A stretch of 64,000 bases of DNA, taken from contig JAKLFC010000015.1 in assembly GCA_022711405.1 (NCBI GenBank), positions 1-64,000 of the forward strand, in the 5' to 3' direction. Below, in pieces: positions 9,058-17,061 of this stretch (position 1 is the stretch's first letter; every line of letters starts with the position of its first letter). Origin of the DNA: Bacteroidota bacterium (GTDB taxonomy: Bacteria; Bacteroidota; Bacteroidia; Bacteroidales; JAGONC01). Both the position numbers and the translations under genes were made by a program. The notes under the pieces were generated by a model. That model was given only the letters and a program-made list of their open reading frames with translations. It ran no database searches and had not been told where the DNA came from.

Positions 9058-10014
9058 ATGATATCAGACGAGCCATTCAGGGTTGTATCGGTCAATGTTT
9101 CGGAGAAAAAGGGAACCATTAAGTTACCGGTTGCATCCATTCAAATCGGTTCTCTGGGTGTAGATAAAGACGCTCATGCAGGCGACTGGCTGAGGCAGGT
9201 AAGTCTGCTTGGCGAGGAAAGCATCCTGAAATTCAACAAGATGCTGCACCGTGAGCTGCAGTATGGTGAATTTGCCGAGAACATCACGACAAGGGGAAGG
9301 ATCCTTTTCAAGATGTCGCCGCTCGACCGCCTGAAGATCGGAAACGCTGAGCTGGAGATCACTCAGATCGGAAAGGAATGTCATGGAAAGAATTGTGCTA
9401 TATTTCAGGAGGTTGGCAAATGTGTTATGCCAAAAGAAGGAATCTTTACCCGGGTAGTGACCGGGGGGCAGGTCATGGCCGGGATGGATATCGAATATGT
9501 ACCCTATATTTACCAGGTTGGTGTCATTACGCTAAGCGACAGGGCAAGCAGGGGAGAATACCCTGACCGGAGCGGGCAGGCCGTCATCCGTTATATGGAG
9601 GACTTTTTCCAACAGGCAAACCGTTCATGCAGTGTTACCTATGAGGTCATCCCTGACGATGAGCAGATGCTGAATCGTCTCCTTGACCAGATGACAGCGA
9701 GACCTTTGGATATACTCATTACCACCGGAGGGACAGGCATAGGACCCCGGGACATCACCCCGGATGTCATCAAACCGCGGCTAACCAGGGAGTTGCCAGG
9801 CATCATGGAGATGATGCGGGTGAGATATGGGGCCGAAAAGCCCGGGGCTCTGCTTTCGCGGGGTGTTGCAGGGCTTATGGGCAATGCGCTGGTATACACC
9901 CTGCCCGGAAGCATCAGGGCGGTACAGGAACACATGGAGGAGATCCTCAAAACGCTGCAGCATGCCGTCTGGATGCTGCACGGACTGGATATTCATTCGT
10001 CGAATCATCAATAA
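9058..10014 (+). CDS. MOSC domain - MogA (molybdopterin adenylyltransferase) fusion protein
   Basis: 318 residues, two domains. Residues 1 to about 145 form a MOSC domain (DKDAHAGDWLRQVSLL, with the conserved Cys in IGKECHGKNCAI), a sulfur-carrier or Moco-binding module. Residues about 150-318 are a MogA/MoaB-type MoCF domain (VGVITLSDRAS, TTGGTGIGPRDITPD, LPGSIRAVQEH), which adenylylates molybdopterin before MoeA inserts molybdenum. The fusion joins a cofactor handling domain to an assembly enzyme in one chain and sits in the Moco block, 24 bases after moaC. Start ATG 9058 follows a moderately purine-rich leader. Confidence 0.92.
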   Translation: MISDEPFRVVSVNVSEKKGTIKLPVASIQIGSLGVDKDAHAGDWLRQVSLLGEESILKFNKMLHRELQYGEFAENITTRGRILFKMSPLDRLKIGNAELEITQIGKECHGKNCAIFQEVGKCVMPKEGIFTRVVTGGQVMAGMDIEYVPYIYQVGVITLSDRASRGEYPDRSGQAVIRYMEDFFQQANRSCSVTYEVIPDDEQMLNRLLDQMTARPLDILITTGGTGIGPRDITPDVIKPRLTRELPGIMEMMRVRYGAEKPGALLSRGVAGLMGNALVYTLPGSIRAVQEHMEEILKTLQHAVWMLHGLDIHSSNHQ

Positions 10015-10025
10015 ATGGATGGTCT

Positions 10026-10580
10026 ATGAAACGGGATCAGGCGATATCGTTATTACGCACCTATATCAAAAATGAACGGATGCTCAACCATTGCCTTGCC
10101 TCAGAGGCAGTTATGCGAGCCCTGGCCGCCCGCCTCGGTCAGGATCAGGACAAATGGGGCCTTGCAGGGCTTCTGCACGACCTCGATGTAGAACTGGTCA
10201 ATGCCGATCCCAGGAGCCACGGGCTGGAGACTGCCAGGATTCTGACAGAGCAGGGCGTTGATCCGGAGATCGTTGATGCCATTCGTATGCATAATGAAGA
10301 AGCAACAGGGCAGGAAAGAACTACGCGGTTCCAGCATGCGCTTGCAGCAGGTGAAACGGTGACAGGCCTGATCGTTGCAACAACCCTTGTCTACCCCGAA
10401 AGGAAACTATCCGTTGTCAGGCCGCAATCGGTCATTAAGCGTATGAAAGAGAAGGCCTTTGCTGCCTCGGTGAGACGGGAAAGTATCCTGGAATGTGAAA
10501 AGGCTGGCGTTCCGCTGGAGGAGTTTGTCGGAATTGCCATAAGCGCCATGTCAGGCATAAGCGACCAGCTGGGTCTTTGA
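10026..10580 (+). CDS. HD-domain phosphohydrolase
   Basis: 184 residues with an HD-superfamily arrangement: His22, the LLHDLD motif at residues 49-54 and a later His in RMHNEEATG. Such proteins bind divalent metals and often hydrolyse nucleotide or phosphate esters, but the substrate here is not evident. The gene starts 11 bases after the MOSC-MogA gene, so it is probably cotranscribed with the Moco genes; whether it works in that pathway is unknown. Short soluble protein with no signal peptide. Confidence 0.8.
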   Translation: MKRDQAISLLRTYIKNERMLNHCLASEAVMRALAARLGQDQDKWGLAGLLHDLDVELVNADPRSHGLETARILTEQGVDPEIVDAIRMHNEEATGQERTTRFQHALAAGETVTGLIVATTLVYPERKLSVVRPQSVIKRMKEKAFAASVRRESILECEKAGVPLEEFVGIAISAMSGISDQLGL

Positions 10581-10610
10581 CCATTAACTACAGCTTAAAT
10601 CCGTATCATT

Positions 10611-10943
10611 ATGTGGAAAAAGATACTGAAGGTCCTCAAAAATAAATACTTCATCGTGAGTGTAGCATTCCTGGTCTGGCTGGTATTTTTTGATCAGAAC
10701 AACATCATTTCTCAGATCAAGCTCTCCAGGAAGCTGAAGCAGCTGAAGCATCAGAAAGAATATTATGAGTTGGAGATCCGCAACAATGAAAAGGCAACCC
10801 TGGAGTTGATGAGCGATACGGATCAGCTTGAGAAATATGCCAGGGAAAAATACCTGATGAAAAAGGACAATGAGGATCTTTTCATCATTGAAGAGGAGGT
10901 TGCCGATACTTCAAAGAGCACTGCCGCGGATACGATTCGCTGA
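10611..10943 (+). CDS. DivIC/FtsB-family septum formation protein
   Basis: 110 residues: a short basic cytoplasmic start, one membrane helix (about residues 12-28, FIVSVAFLVWLVFF), then a coiled coil (about 30-75) with a terminal globular segment. This is the plan of FtsB/DivIC, which with FtsL and FtsQ recruits and activates the septal peptidoglycan synthase. The acidic tail is weakly conserved in the family. Last gene of the plus-strand run; it ends 11 bases from the convergent priA stop and I see no hairpin between them. Confidence 0.85.
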   Translation: MWKKILKVLKNKYFIVSVAFLVWLVFFDQNNIISQIKLSRKLKQLKHQKEYYELEIRNNEKATLELMSDTDQLEKYAREKYLMKKDNEDLFIIEEEVADTSKSTAADTIR

Positions 10944-10954
10944 CCTGCAACGTG

Positions 10955-13444
10955 TCAGAGGGGATCGACATCAATCACTACATCAACCTGCCTGTACATC
11001 TGCCGGGCAAGGAATTCACCGATCACAGCGGAAATTTTCTTTTTATTGGCTGAGATAGCCGAGTCGCGTTCCAGCTTGATCATGATTTGCTTGATGTACT
11101 TGTTCTTTATGCGGGCGACCAGTGGGTATTCGGGTCCCAGAACCTGTCCGGGATATGTTTTTTTCAGGATATTGCTCAGTTCGCCTGCGGCCTCGTTGAG
11201 AAAATGAAAATCACGGTGCCTAACCCTGAGCGTGATCAGCCGGTAGAAAGGGGGGTAATGAAATCGTTGGCGCTCAATGACCTGTGACCTGTACATGCCT
11301 TCATAGTCATTTTCCACCACCTGTCGGATGATGGGATGGGAAGGATTTTTCGACTGGATGATCACCAGTCCGCGTTTGTTTTTTCTTCCTGCGCGTCCGC
11401 TCACCTGCGACATCAGCTGGAAGCTGCGCTCAAAAGACCGGAAATCCGGGAAACTGAGCATGTTATCGGCATTCAGTATCGCCACCAGGCTCACGTTATC
11501 AAAGTCAAGCCCTTTTGTCACCATTTGTGTTCCTACCAACATATTGATCTTCCGGGTTTCAAAATCCTGGATGATCTGGTGATATGCATTCTTTGTTCGT
11601 GTCGTATCCAGATCCATGCGGGCGATCACAGCTTCAGGGAAAAAGTGAGCCAGTTCCTCCTCCACTTTCTCAGTCCCAAATCCCCTCATCAGCAGGCGAG
11701 TAGTAGTGCATTCCGGGCACTTGGCCGGTACCGGTACAGAGTAGCCACAATAATGGCACCGCAGCTGGTTGGCCTGTTTATGATAGATCAGTGAAACATC
11801 GCAGTTCCTGCAGGAGGGGGTCCAGTTGCAGACGTCACATTCGATCCGGAGTGAAAATCCGCGCCGGTTCTGGAACAGGATGACCTGTTCTTGTCTGCCA
11901 AGGGCTGCTCCTATTTGCTGAAGCAGTCCCTCAGCAAAAAGGGATTTCATCTTTTTGAGCCGGTTTTCCTCCCTGGTGTTGATCAGTTGTATATCCGGGA
12001 GCTGTATGCCTCCATAACGTTCTGTCAGGGTGACCATTCCGAATTTACCCGAAGCGCAGAGGAAAAAGGTTTCCAGGGCAGGCGTCGCAGAACCCAGCAC
12101 CGTTTTGGCCTTATGCAGGCGCGCAAGGTACAGGGCGGCATCCCTGGCGTTGTACCGTGGCGATGGATCCTGCTGCTTGAATGAAGTGTCGTGCTCCTCA
12201 TCCACGATGATCAGTCCCAGATCGGAGAAGGGGAGGAACATAGCGGAGCGGGCACCGAGGATGATCCGGAAAGAATCCGGCTGGCCGGGATCTTTTGACA
12301 GGACCTTATTCCAGATCTCAACACGTTCAAAGTCATTATACCTGGAATGATACACTCCCACGGCATTACCGAAGAACCGTTTCAGGCGCTGAATGATCTG
12401 AGCCGTAAGCGCTATTTCCGGTAAAAGATAGAGAACCTGTTTACCTGCCTGGATATATTCCTGGATCAGTTTGATATAGATCTCGGTCTTGCCGCTTGAG
12501 GTCACTCCAAACAAGAGGACTGCATCCTTTTCGGCAAGCTGGCTCTTCAACGATGCATAAGCCTGTGTCTGATGTGCTGTCAGCTGGATGGACGACACAT
12601 TCTGCGGGTACTCCTCCGTGTGCAGGCGCGATACGATCCGTTCTTCGGTTCGGAACACACCTTTTTTCTGCAGTGCTGCCAGCTGTGCCGGTGATGCATT
12701 TGCGCTCTTCAACAGTTCGCTGCGTTTGACATCTTTTATGTCCGGCTTGCCAAATGAAGAAAGCCGGATATAACTGATGAGCACTTCGAGTTGCTTATAG
12801 GCTCTTTTGTTCAGTTCATCGAACAACTGGTTCAGTTTCTCTTCTGAGGCATACTCTTCTGCAAGGAAGACAAAGGTCTCAGTCCTGGGCTGGTAGTGCT
12901 GAACCAGTTCTTCCCTGACCAGCAGGATCTTTTTTTCGATAAGGGTATTGATGAGCGGCAGGATCTTTGCCTGTCCGGCGATCCTGGCGACATCACTGAC
13001 GGTCAGCTCCTTTCTGTTTCCCAGTGCCTGGATGATCATGTATTCTTTATCGCTGAGCTCTGCATTCTGAAGGTCACACTCCGGGTGCATGATGATCCTG
13101 GTTTCAGAGTGCAGCTTCAGGCCGGAAGGAAGGGCTGCATTCATGACATCTCCAAGGCAGGCCATGTAGTAGGATGCCATCCATTCCCAGTGGATCAGCT
13201 GAAGTTCATTCACCACGGGGAACAGGTCCAGTACCGCAAGGATTTCTTTGGCATCAAAAGTAGTGGGATTGTCAGGATGCAGCGACCGGATGACGGCTGT
13301 ATATATTTTTTTACTGCCAAACTGGATAACCACCCGCTGGCCGACCCTTACTTCATCGGTGAGTGAATCGGGCACCCGGTAGGTGAATGTACCCGGGACA
13401 GGCAAGGGGACTATGACCTCCGCAAATTGGGACCTGGTGATCAT
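10955..13444 (-). CDS. priA: Primosomal protein N' (replication restart helicase PriA)
   Basis: 829 residues from ATG 13444; the frame is open to 13480 but the extra residues are unlike PriA, while ITRSQFAEVIVPLP fits its N-terminal DNA-binding domain. A 3'-5' superfamily 2 helicase that loads the replisome at stalled forks. Motifs: Walker A GVTSSGKTEIY, DEEH box VDEEHD, and a zinc-binding Cys cluster (CDVCNWTPSCRNC followed by CHYCGY and CPEC). Follows pfkA on the same strand with about 40 bases between. Confidence 0.97.
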   Translation of the reverse strand: MITRSQFAEVIVPLPVPGTFTYRVPDSLTDEVRVGQRVVIQFGSKKIYTAVIRSLHPDNPTTFDAKEILAVLDLFPVVNELQLIHWEWMASYYMACLGDVMNAALPSGLKLHSETRIIMHPECDLQNAELSDKEYMIIQALGNRKELTVSDVARIAGQAKILPLINTLIEKKILLVREELVQHYQPRTETFVFLAEEYASEEKLNQLFDELNKRAYKQLEVLISYIRLSSFGKPDIKDVKRSELLKSANASPAQLAALQKKGVFRTEERIVSRLHTEEYPQNVSSIQLTAHQTQAYASLKSQLAEKDAVLLFGVTSSGKTEIYIKLIQEYIQAGKQVLYLLPEIALTAQIIQRLKRFFGNAVGVYHSRYNDFERVEIWNKVLSKDPGQPDSFRIILGARSAMFLPFSDLGLIIVDEEHDTSFKQQDPSPRYNARDAALYLARLHKAKTVLGSATPALETFFLCASGKFGMVTLTERYGGIQLPDIQLINTREENRLKKMKSLFAEGLLQQIGAALGRQEQVILFQNRRGFSLRIECDVCNWTPSCRNCDVSLIYHKQANQLRCHYCGYSVPVPAKCPECTTTRLLMRGFGTEKVEEELAHFFPEAVIARMDLDTTRTKNAYHQIIQDFETRKINMLVGTQMVTKGLDFDNVSLVAILNADNMLSFPDFRSFERSFQLMSQVSGRAGRKNKRGLVIIQSKNPSHPIIRQVVENDYEGMYRSQVIERQRFHYPPFYRLITLRVRHRDFHFLNEAAGELSNILKKTYPGQVLGPEYPLVARIKNKYIKQIMIKLERDSAISANKKKISAVIGEFLARQMYRQVDVVIDVDPL

Positions 13445-13484
13445 TTTGTTCTGCCGGCGGCTGGTGATGGCCGCATTCAATTCA

Positions 13485-14456
13485 TTACAATGATAATATC
13501 CTGGCGATTTCCAGATAGGTGTGCTTGATGGATTTCTGGCTTTTGATCGCTTTTTCGAAAGGTGTATAGGATACCTGGTTATTGGACATGCCGATCATGA
13601 TATCGCGTTCACCATTCAACAGTGCATTGACGGATTCATATCCCAGCTGGCTGGCCAGCACCCTGTCCATGGCGGTGGGAGATCCGCCGCGCTGGATATG
13701 TCCCAGGATGGTCACCCTTGTTTCGAACTCGTTGAATTTCTCTTCCACTTTCCTTGCGATCTCATAGGCTCCACCCTGATCATCACCTTCTGCCACGATG
13801 ATGATGCCGGATGTTTTATTCCTTTTCCAGTCGTATTTGAGCATCCGGATCAGGTTATCGATGTTGGTCTTTGTCTCCGGTACCAGGATATTATCGGCTC
13901 CTGATGCCAGCCCGCTTCGCAGGGCGATAAAGCCTGCATCCCGTCCCATCACCTCAACAAAGAACAGCCGGTCGTGGGACTGTGCTGTATCACGGATCTT
14001 ATCCACTGCCTCCACCACCGTATTGACGGCCGTATCATATCCAATGGTGAGATCCGTTCCGTAGAGATCATTGTCGATGGTGCCCGGAAGCCCGACGATC
14101 GGGTAGTCGAATTTGTGACCAAAGATGTGAGCACCAGTGAAGGTACCATCACCGCCTATAACGATAAGGGCGTCGATCTGTTCTTCCTGGAGATGGGTGT
14201 AGGCCAGTTCCATTCCCTCCTCGGTTTTGAACTGTTCGCTGCGTGCCGTTTTCAATATGGTGCCGCCTCTCTGGATGATATTGGAAACCGAGTTTCTTTC
14301 CATCAGTTTGAACTGCTTTTTGATCAGTCCTTCATATCCGTTGTAGATCCCCACCACTTCCATGTTGTTATACAAACCGGTCCTGACGATGGCTCTGATG
14401 GCCGCGTTCATTCCCGGGGCATCTCCGCCCGAGGTCAGTAGCCCTATCTTATTCAT
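13485..14456 (-). CDS. pfkA: ATP-dependent 6-phosphofructokinase
   Basis: 323 residues from ATG 14456; another in-frame ATG at 14471 would add five. Phosphorylates fructose 6-phosphate, the committed step of glycolysis. Motifs: LLTSGGDAPGMNAAIRA, GGDGTFTGA and the substrate loop LPGTIDND. Gly after GGD and Gly in PGTIDND mark the ATP-dependent type; pyrophosphate-using enzymes have Asp and Lys at these places. The start overlaps the end of the methyltransferase gene by eight bases, indicating cotranscription. tpiA further along belongs to the same pathway but to another operon. Confidence 0.97.
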   Translation of the reverse strand: MNKIGLLTSGGDAPGMNAAIRAIVRTGLYNNMEVVGIYNGYEGLIKKQFKLMERNSVSNIIQRGGTILKTARSEQFKTEEGMELAYTHLQEEQIDALIVIGGDGTFTGAHIFGHKFDYPIVGLPGTIDNDLYGTDLTIGYDTAVNTVVEAVDKIRDTAQSHDRLFFVEVMGRDAGFIALRSGLASGADNILVPETKTNIDNLIRMLKYDWKRNKTSGIIIVAEGDDQGGAYEIARKVEEKFNEFETRVTILGHIQRGGSPTAMDRVLASQLGYESVNALLNGERDIMIGMSNNQVSYTPFEKAIKSQKSIKHTYLEIARILSL

Positions 14457-15651
14457 TTTCAATAATGCCATAGGATGAATTTTTATTTTTTAACATATCG
14501 TTTCGTCGGCCTTCAAACACTTCAAAGTTAACAAATTTACATTCAAGTGGGCCATTAAACACTGTAATCTTACGGGATGGCTTCAGTCCAAGGAACTTTA
14601 TTGCCTGTTTGTCGGAGGCCAGGATCCAGGCTGTCCATCCTGCATAAAGGTTCTTGAGGACATCCCCGATCTGTCGGTATTGCTGATGCAGGTCATCTAC
14701 CGGTAGCCGTTGTCCAAAGGGTGGATTGGTGATCAGTATCCCTGACCGGAAAGGGGGACCAGAGGTTCTGAAATCCCGTCGCGCGATATTCACTGTCTTC
14801 TCCAGGCCGGCGAAGCGCAGGTTTTCCCTGGTGATGCGAACCATTTGTTCCGAGATATCTGCTCCCTGCATGGACAGGGAAGGGGATGGGGAGGAGTCCA
14901 GGGCAGATGTGCGTACATCATTCCACAGTTTTTCCCTGTGATCCGGCCAGTTGCTGAAGTTGAAGTATTTCCTGTAACGGCCTGGCGGCATATTGAGGGC
15001 GATGAGTGCCGCTTCGGTAAGGAGGGTGCCTGATCCGCACATCGGGTCGAAGAAAGGAGTCATGCCATCCCATCCTGACAGCCTGATCAATCCTGCTGCC
15101 AGCACCTCATTCAGCGGAGCCGGGCCTGTCGCTTTGCGGTATCCCCTTTTGTGAAGCGATTCGCCCGAGCTGTCGACGAAGACCTGGCACGCTTCACCAG
15201 AAAGATGTAGATGGACCTGCAGAAAAGGGGCTTCCAGATCCACCGACGGACGGCGCCCTGTCCTTGCACGAAAACGGTCGGCAATGGCATCCTTCGACAG
15301 CTGCTCTGCAAACCGGGTATGCGTGAAGACGGCATCGTGGGCCACGGCATGCACGGCAAGGGTCTGGCCGGGATCCATCCACTCCTCCCAGGGTATCTCA
15401 TACAACCTGTCGTACAGTTCTTTCTGTGCCCTTACGGGAAAGGATGTGATCAGTCTCAGCACATGAAAGGCGGTCCGGCACCATAAGTTGGCCCTGTACA
15501 CAAGCCCGATGGGCCCCCGGAAACTGACGGCTCTCCTCAGGACCTGGATATCGAGGGCCCCCAGTTGACGGAGCTCCCCGGCCAGAACCTCCTCCAGCCC
15601 GGAGATCGTTGTGGCCACCAGGGCCAGTTCAGGTTGATCCGTATTGTTCAC
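14449..15651 (-). CDS. THUMP-domain class I RNA methyltransferase (RlmL N-terminal type)
   Basis: 400 residues starting at GTG 15651; an in-frame stop lies just upstream, so this is the first usable start. N-terminal THUMP-like RNA-binding part (to about 160) followed by a Rossmann methyltransferase with the SAM loop FFDPMCGSGTLL and the catalytic NPPFGQR motif typical of N2-guanine methyltransferases of the RlmL/YcbY group. The likely substrate is 23S rRNA guanine, but the exact position is inference. The last 20 residues are Lys/Asn-rich and probably unstructured. Overlaps pfkA by eight bases. Confidence 0.9.
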   Translation of the reverse strand: MNNTDQPELALVATTISGLEEVLAGELRQLGALDIQVLRRAVSFRGPIGLVYRANLWCRTAFHVLRLITSFPVRAQKELYDRLYEIPWEEWMDPGQTLAVHAVAHDAVFTHTRFAEQLSKDAIADRFRARTGRRPSVDLEAPFLQVHLHLSGEACQVFVDSSGESLHKRGYRKATGPAPLNEVLAAGLIRLSGWDGMTPFFDPMCGSGTLLTEAALIALNMPPGRYRKYFNFSNWPDHREKLWNDVRTSALDSSPSPSLSMQGADISEQMVRITRENLRFAGLEKTVNIARRDFRTSGPPFRSGILITNPPFGQRLPVDDLHQQYRQIGDVLKNLYAGWTAWILASDKQAIKFLGLKPSRKITVFNGPLECKFVNFEVFEGRRNDMLKNKNSSYGIIENE

Positions 15652-15692
15652 GCGCTATGATGGATTTAATCATTACCGGCAGGATCCTTTTT

Positions 15693-16082
15693 CTACAGGG
15701 CAGCCTGTTTCAGGAAGGATTCCATTTTGACGATATACCTGACATGTGTTCCCTTTCCGATGGGTCCTTTTTCGTCCGATGCATTTACCGAAAAGGTCAG
15801 CCTGGCCTCCCTGATCTCCAACAGAGCCGTTTCGCAGACCACTTTCTGGCCGGTGGGTGTGGGCCGGAGATGTTGAACATCAACTCTGTATCCAACCGTG
15901 GTGTATCCCTCCGGCAGAAATTCCCGTACACTTTCCTGGGCCGTGTTTTCCATCAGAGCGATCATAGCCGGTGTGGCGAAAACAGGAACCAGTCCGGAGC
16001 CGAATGCTGCAGCGGTGACGGATTCAGTGACTGTCATCTCCCTTCTGCCTGTGATACCTTCAGGTATATGAAAAGGATTCAT
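15693..16082 (-). CDS. Hot-dog fold thioesterase, FlK-like
   Basis: 129 residues. The sequence fits the fluoroacetyl-CoA thioesterase-like family: VTAAAFGSGLVPVFATPAM, then LMENTAQESVREFLPEG, then VGYRVDVQHLRPTPTG, with the conserved Thr, Glu and His residues in those segments. Members of this group usually hydrolyse small acyl-CoAs; fluoroacetyl-CoA itself is unlikely here. The start overlaps the osmC stop by four bases (ATGA), so the two are translationally coupled. Confidence 0.85.
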   Translation of the reverse strand: MNPFHIPEGITGRREMTVTESVTAAAFGSGLVPVFATPAMIALMENTAQESVREFLPEGYTTVGYRVDVQHLRPTPTGQKVVCETALLEIREARLTFSVNASDEKGPIGKGTHVRYIVKMESFLKQAAL

Positions 16083-16486
16083 AAGAAATGAAAGATTACA
16101 TGCTGTTTAATATCTGGATGAAGACTCAGGGCCACCGGGCATGTTTTGGATGCCTGCCGCAGGATCTTCTTTACTTTTTCCGGATAGTTATTGGGCGGAA
16201 AGGTGAGTTCCACCTTAATTTCAGCGATCCTTCTCGGATTAGAGGCCATGATCTTGGTGATCTCGGCCCTGGTGCCGTCGATCGTGAAATGATGTGTCCG
16301 GGCTGCGATACCCATGATGGTCAGCATGCAATTCCCGAAAGAGGTAGCCATGAGATCGGTCGGAGAAAAAGCTTCTCCCTGCCCCATGTTATCCACGGGT
16401 GCATCGGTGATGATCTGCTGCTGCGACCTCACGTGGACTGACCTTGTCCTCAGGCTGCCTTCATAAATGATTTGAGAAGTGATCAT
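16079..16486 (-). CDS. OsmC/Ohr-family peroxiredoxin-like protein
   Basis: 135 residues. The two redox Cys of the OsmC fold are present, in FGNCMLTIMGI and KTCPVALSLHPD. OsmC proteins reduce organic hydroperoxides using thiols. The length and the GQGEAFSPTDLM segment match the YhfA-like OsmC branch. Coupled to the thioesterase gene. A -7 element (TATTTTTG on the minus strand, 16513-16520) lies 27 bases upstream, just after the terminator of the small Cys-rich gene. Confidence 0.92.
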   Translation of the reverse strand: MITSQIIYEGSLRTRSVHVRSQQQIITDAPVDNMGQGEAFSPTDLMATSFGNCMLTIMGIAARTHHFTIDGTRAEITKIMASNPRRIAEIKVELTFPPNNYPEKVKKILRQASKTCPVALSLHPDIKQHVIFHFL

Positions 16487-16512
16487 GGTGGTAGAATGGT
16501 TATTTTATCGTA

Positions 16513-16520
16513 CAAAAATA
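16513..16520 (-). promoter_or_regulatory. -7 element (TATTTTTG) for the osmC-thioesterase operon
   Basis: Minus-strand TAnnTTTG match three bases past the terminator stem at 16523-16549 and 27 bases before the OsmC ATG. No TTG in the -33 position because the terminator occupies it, so support is partial. Confidence 0.4.
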
Positions 16521-16522
16521 AA

Positions 16523-16549
16523 AAAACCCCGGTGAAAAGCCGGGGTTTT
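16523..16549 (-). terminator. Rho-independent terminator of the Cys-rich protein gene
   Basis: Perfect 10-bp stem AAAACCCCGG / CCGGGGTTTT around a 7-base loop, with A and T runs on both flanks. It lies 20 bases past the stop of the Cys-rich gene and upstream of OsmC, so it separates the two transcripts. Confidence 0.9.
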
Positions 16550-16568
16550 AAAGTCTTAAACACACTGA

Positions 16569-16910
16569 CTACTTTTTGGCAGGATCGTGTGATTTTGAGC
16601 AGCAGCTTTTCTGAGTTGTCGTGCATCCGGGTTTGGGAGTGCATCCGGCAGATTTTTCGGGAGCACAATTTACTGATTTGGCGGGTGCACATTCTTTTGC
16701 AGAAGATGCAGCCTTCTGATCACCGGAAACAGATATTTTCGCATCTGTCGCTGATTTACTGGCATCTTTCGATTTTGCAGGGTCCTGGTCGTAACTTACT
16801 TTTTCAATCTTCGTGTCATTGGAGACAACTTTTGCACTTGATTTCGTCTGTGCAAATGCACCGGCACCGATAAAGGTCACAAGGGTCAGGGCGATGATGA
16901 GTTTTTTCAT
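16569..16910 (-). CDS. Small exported Cys-rich protein of unknown function
   Basis: 113 residues. Clear signal peptide MKKLIIALTLVTFIGAGAFA, then a Lys/Ser/Ala/Asp-rich low-complexity stretch, then a C-terminal block with six Cys. The Cys recur in a CAPxKS / CTPKPG pattern about eight residues apart and end in SCCSK. No enzyme motif. The pattern suggests metal or thiol binding in the periplasm, which is inference. It is transcribed divergently from a histidine kinase that has its own periplasmic Cys cluster, has its own -7 element and ends in a strong terminator, so it is a single-gene unit likely made in quantity. Short repetitive proteins like this diverge fast and may not match a domain database. 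Confidence 0.85.
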   Translation of the reverse strand: MKKLIIALTLVTFIGAGAFAQTKSSAKVVSNDTKIEKVSYDQDPAKSKDASKSATDAKISVSGDQKAASSAKECAPAKSVNCAPEKSAGCTPKPGCTTTQKSCCSKSHDPAKK

Positions 16911-16954
16911 AATGTTTGTTTATTATTTGTGTTAATCATATGAGTTTCCGGATG

Positions 16955-16962
16955 CAAATATA
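16955..16962 (-). promoter_or_regulatory. -7 element (TATATTTG) for the Cys-rich protein gene
   Basis: Exact minus-strand TAnnTTTG, 45 bases before the ATG at 16910. The 151-base region to the divergent kinase start is AT-rich and holds the control regions of both genes. Confidence 0.5.
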
Positions 16963-17061
16963 ATATAATAAATGAATGAAGGAATGTTAATAAAAGCCAA
17001 GTCTTGTTAAAGAATTGTTAAAAATTCATGCATGCAGGCTGTATATAACTAATTTTACCAT

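Noticed and set aside
13445..13480. Longer PriA starting at 13480
   Set aside because: The added residues are not PriA-like; ATG 13444 gives the family start.
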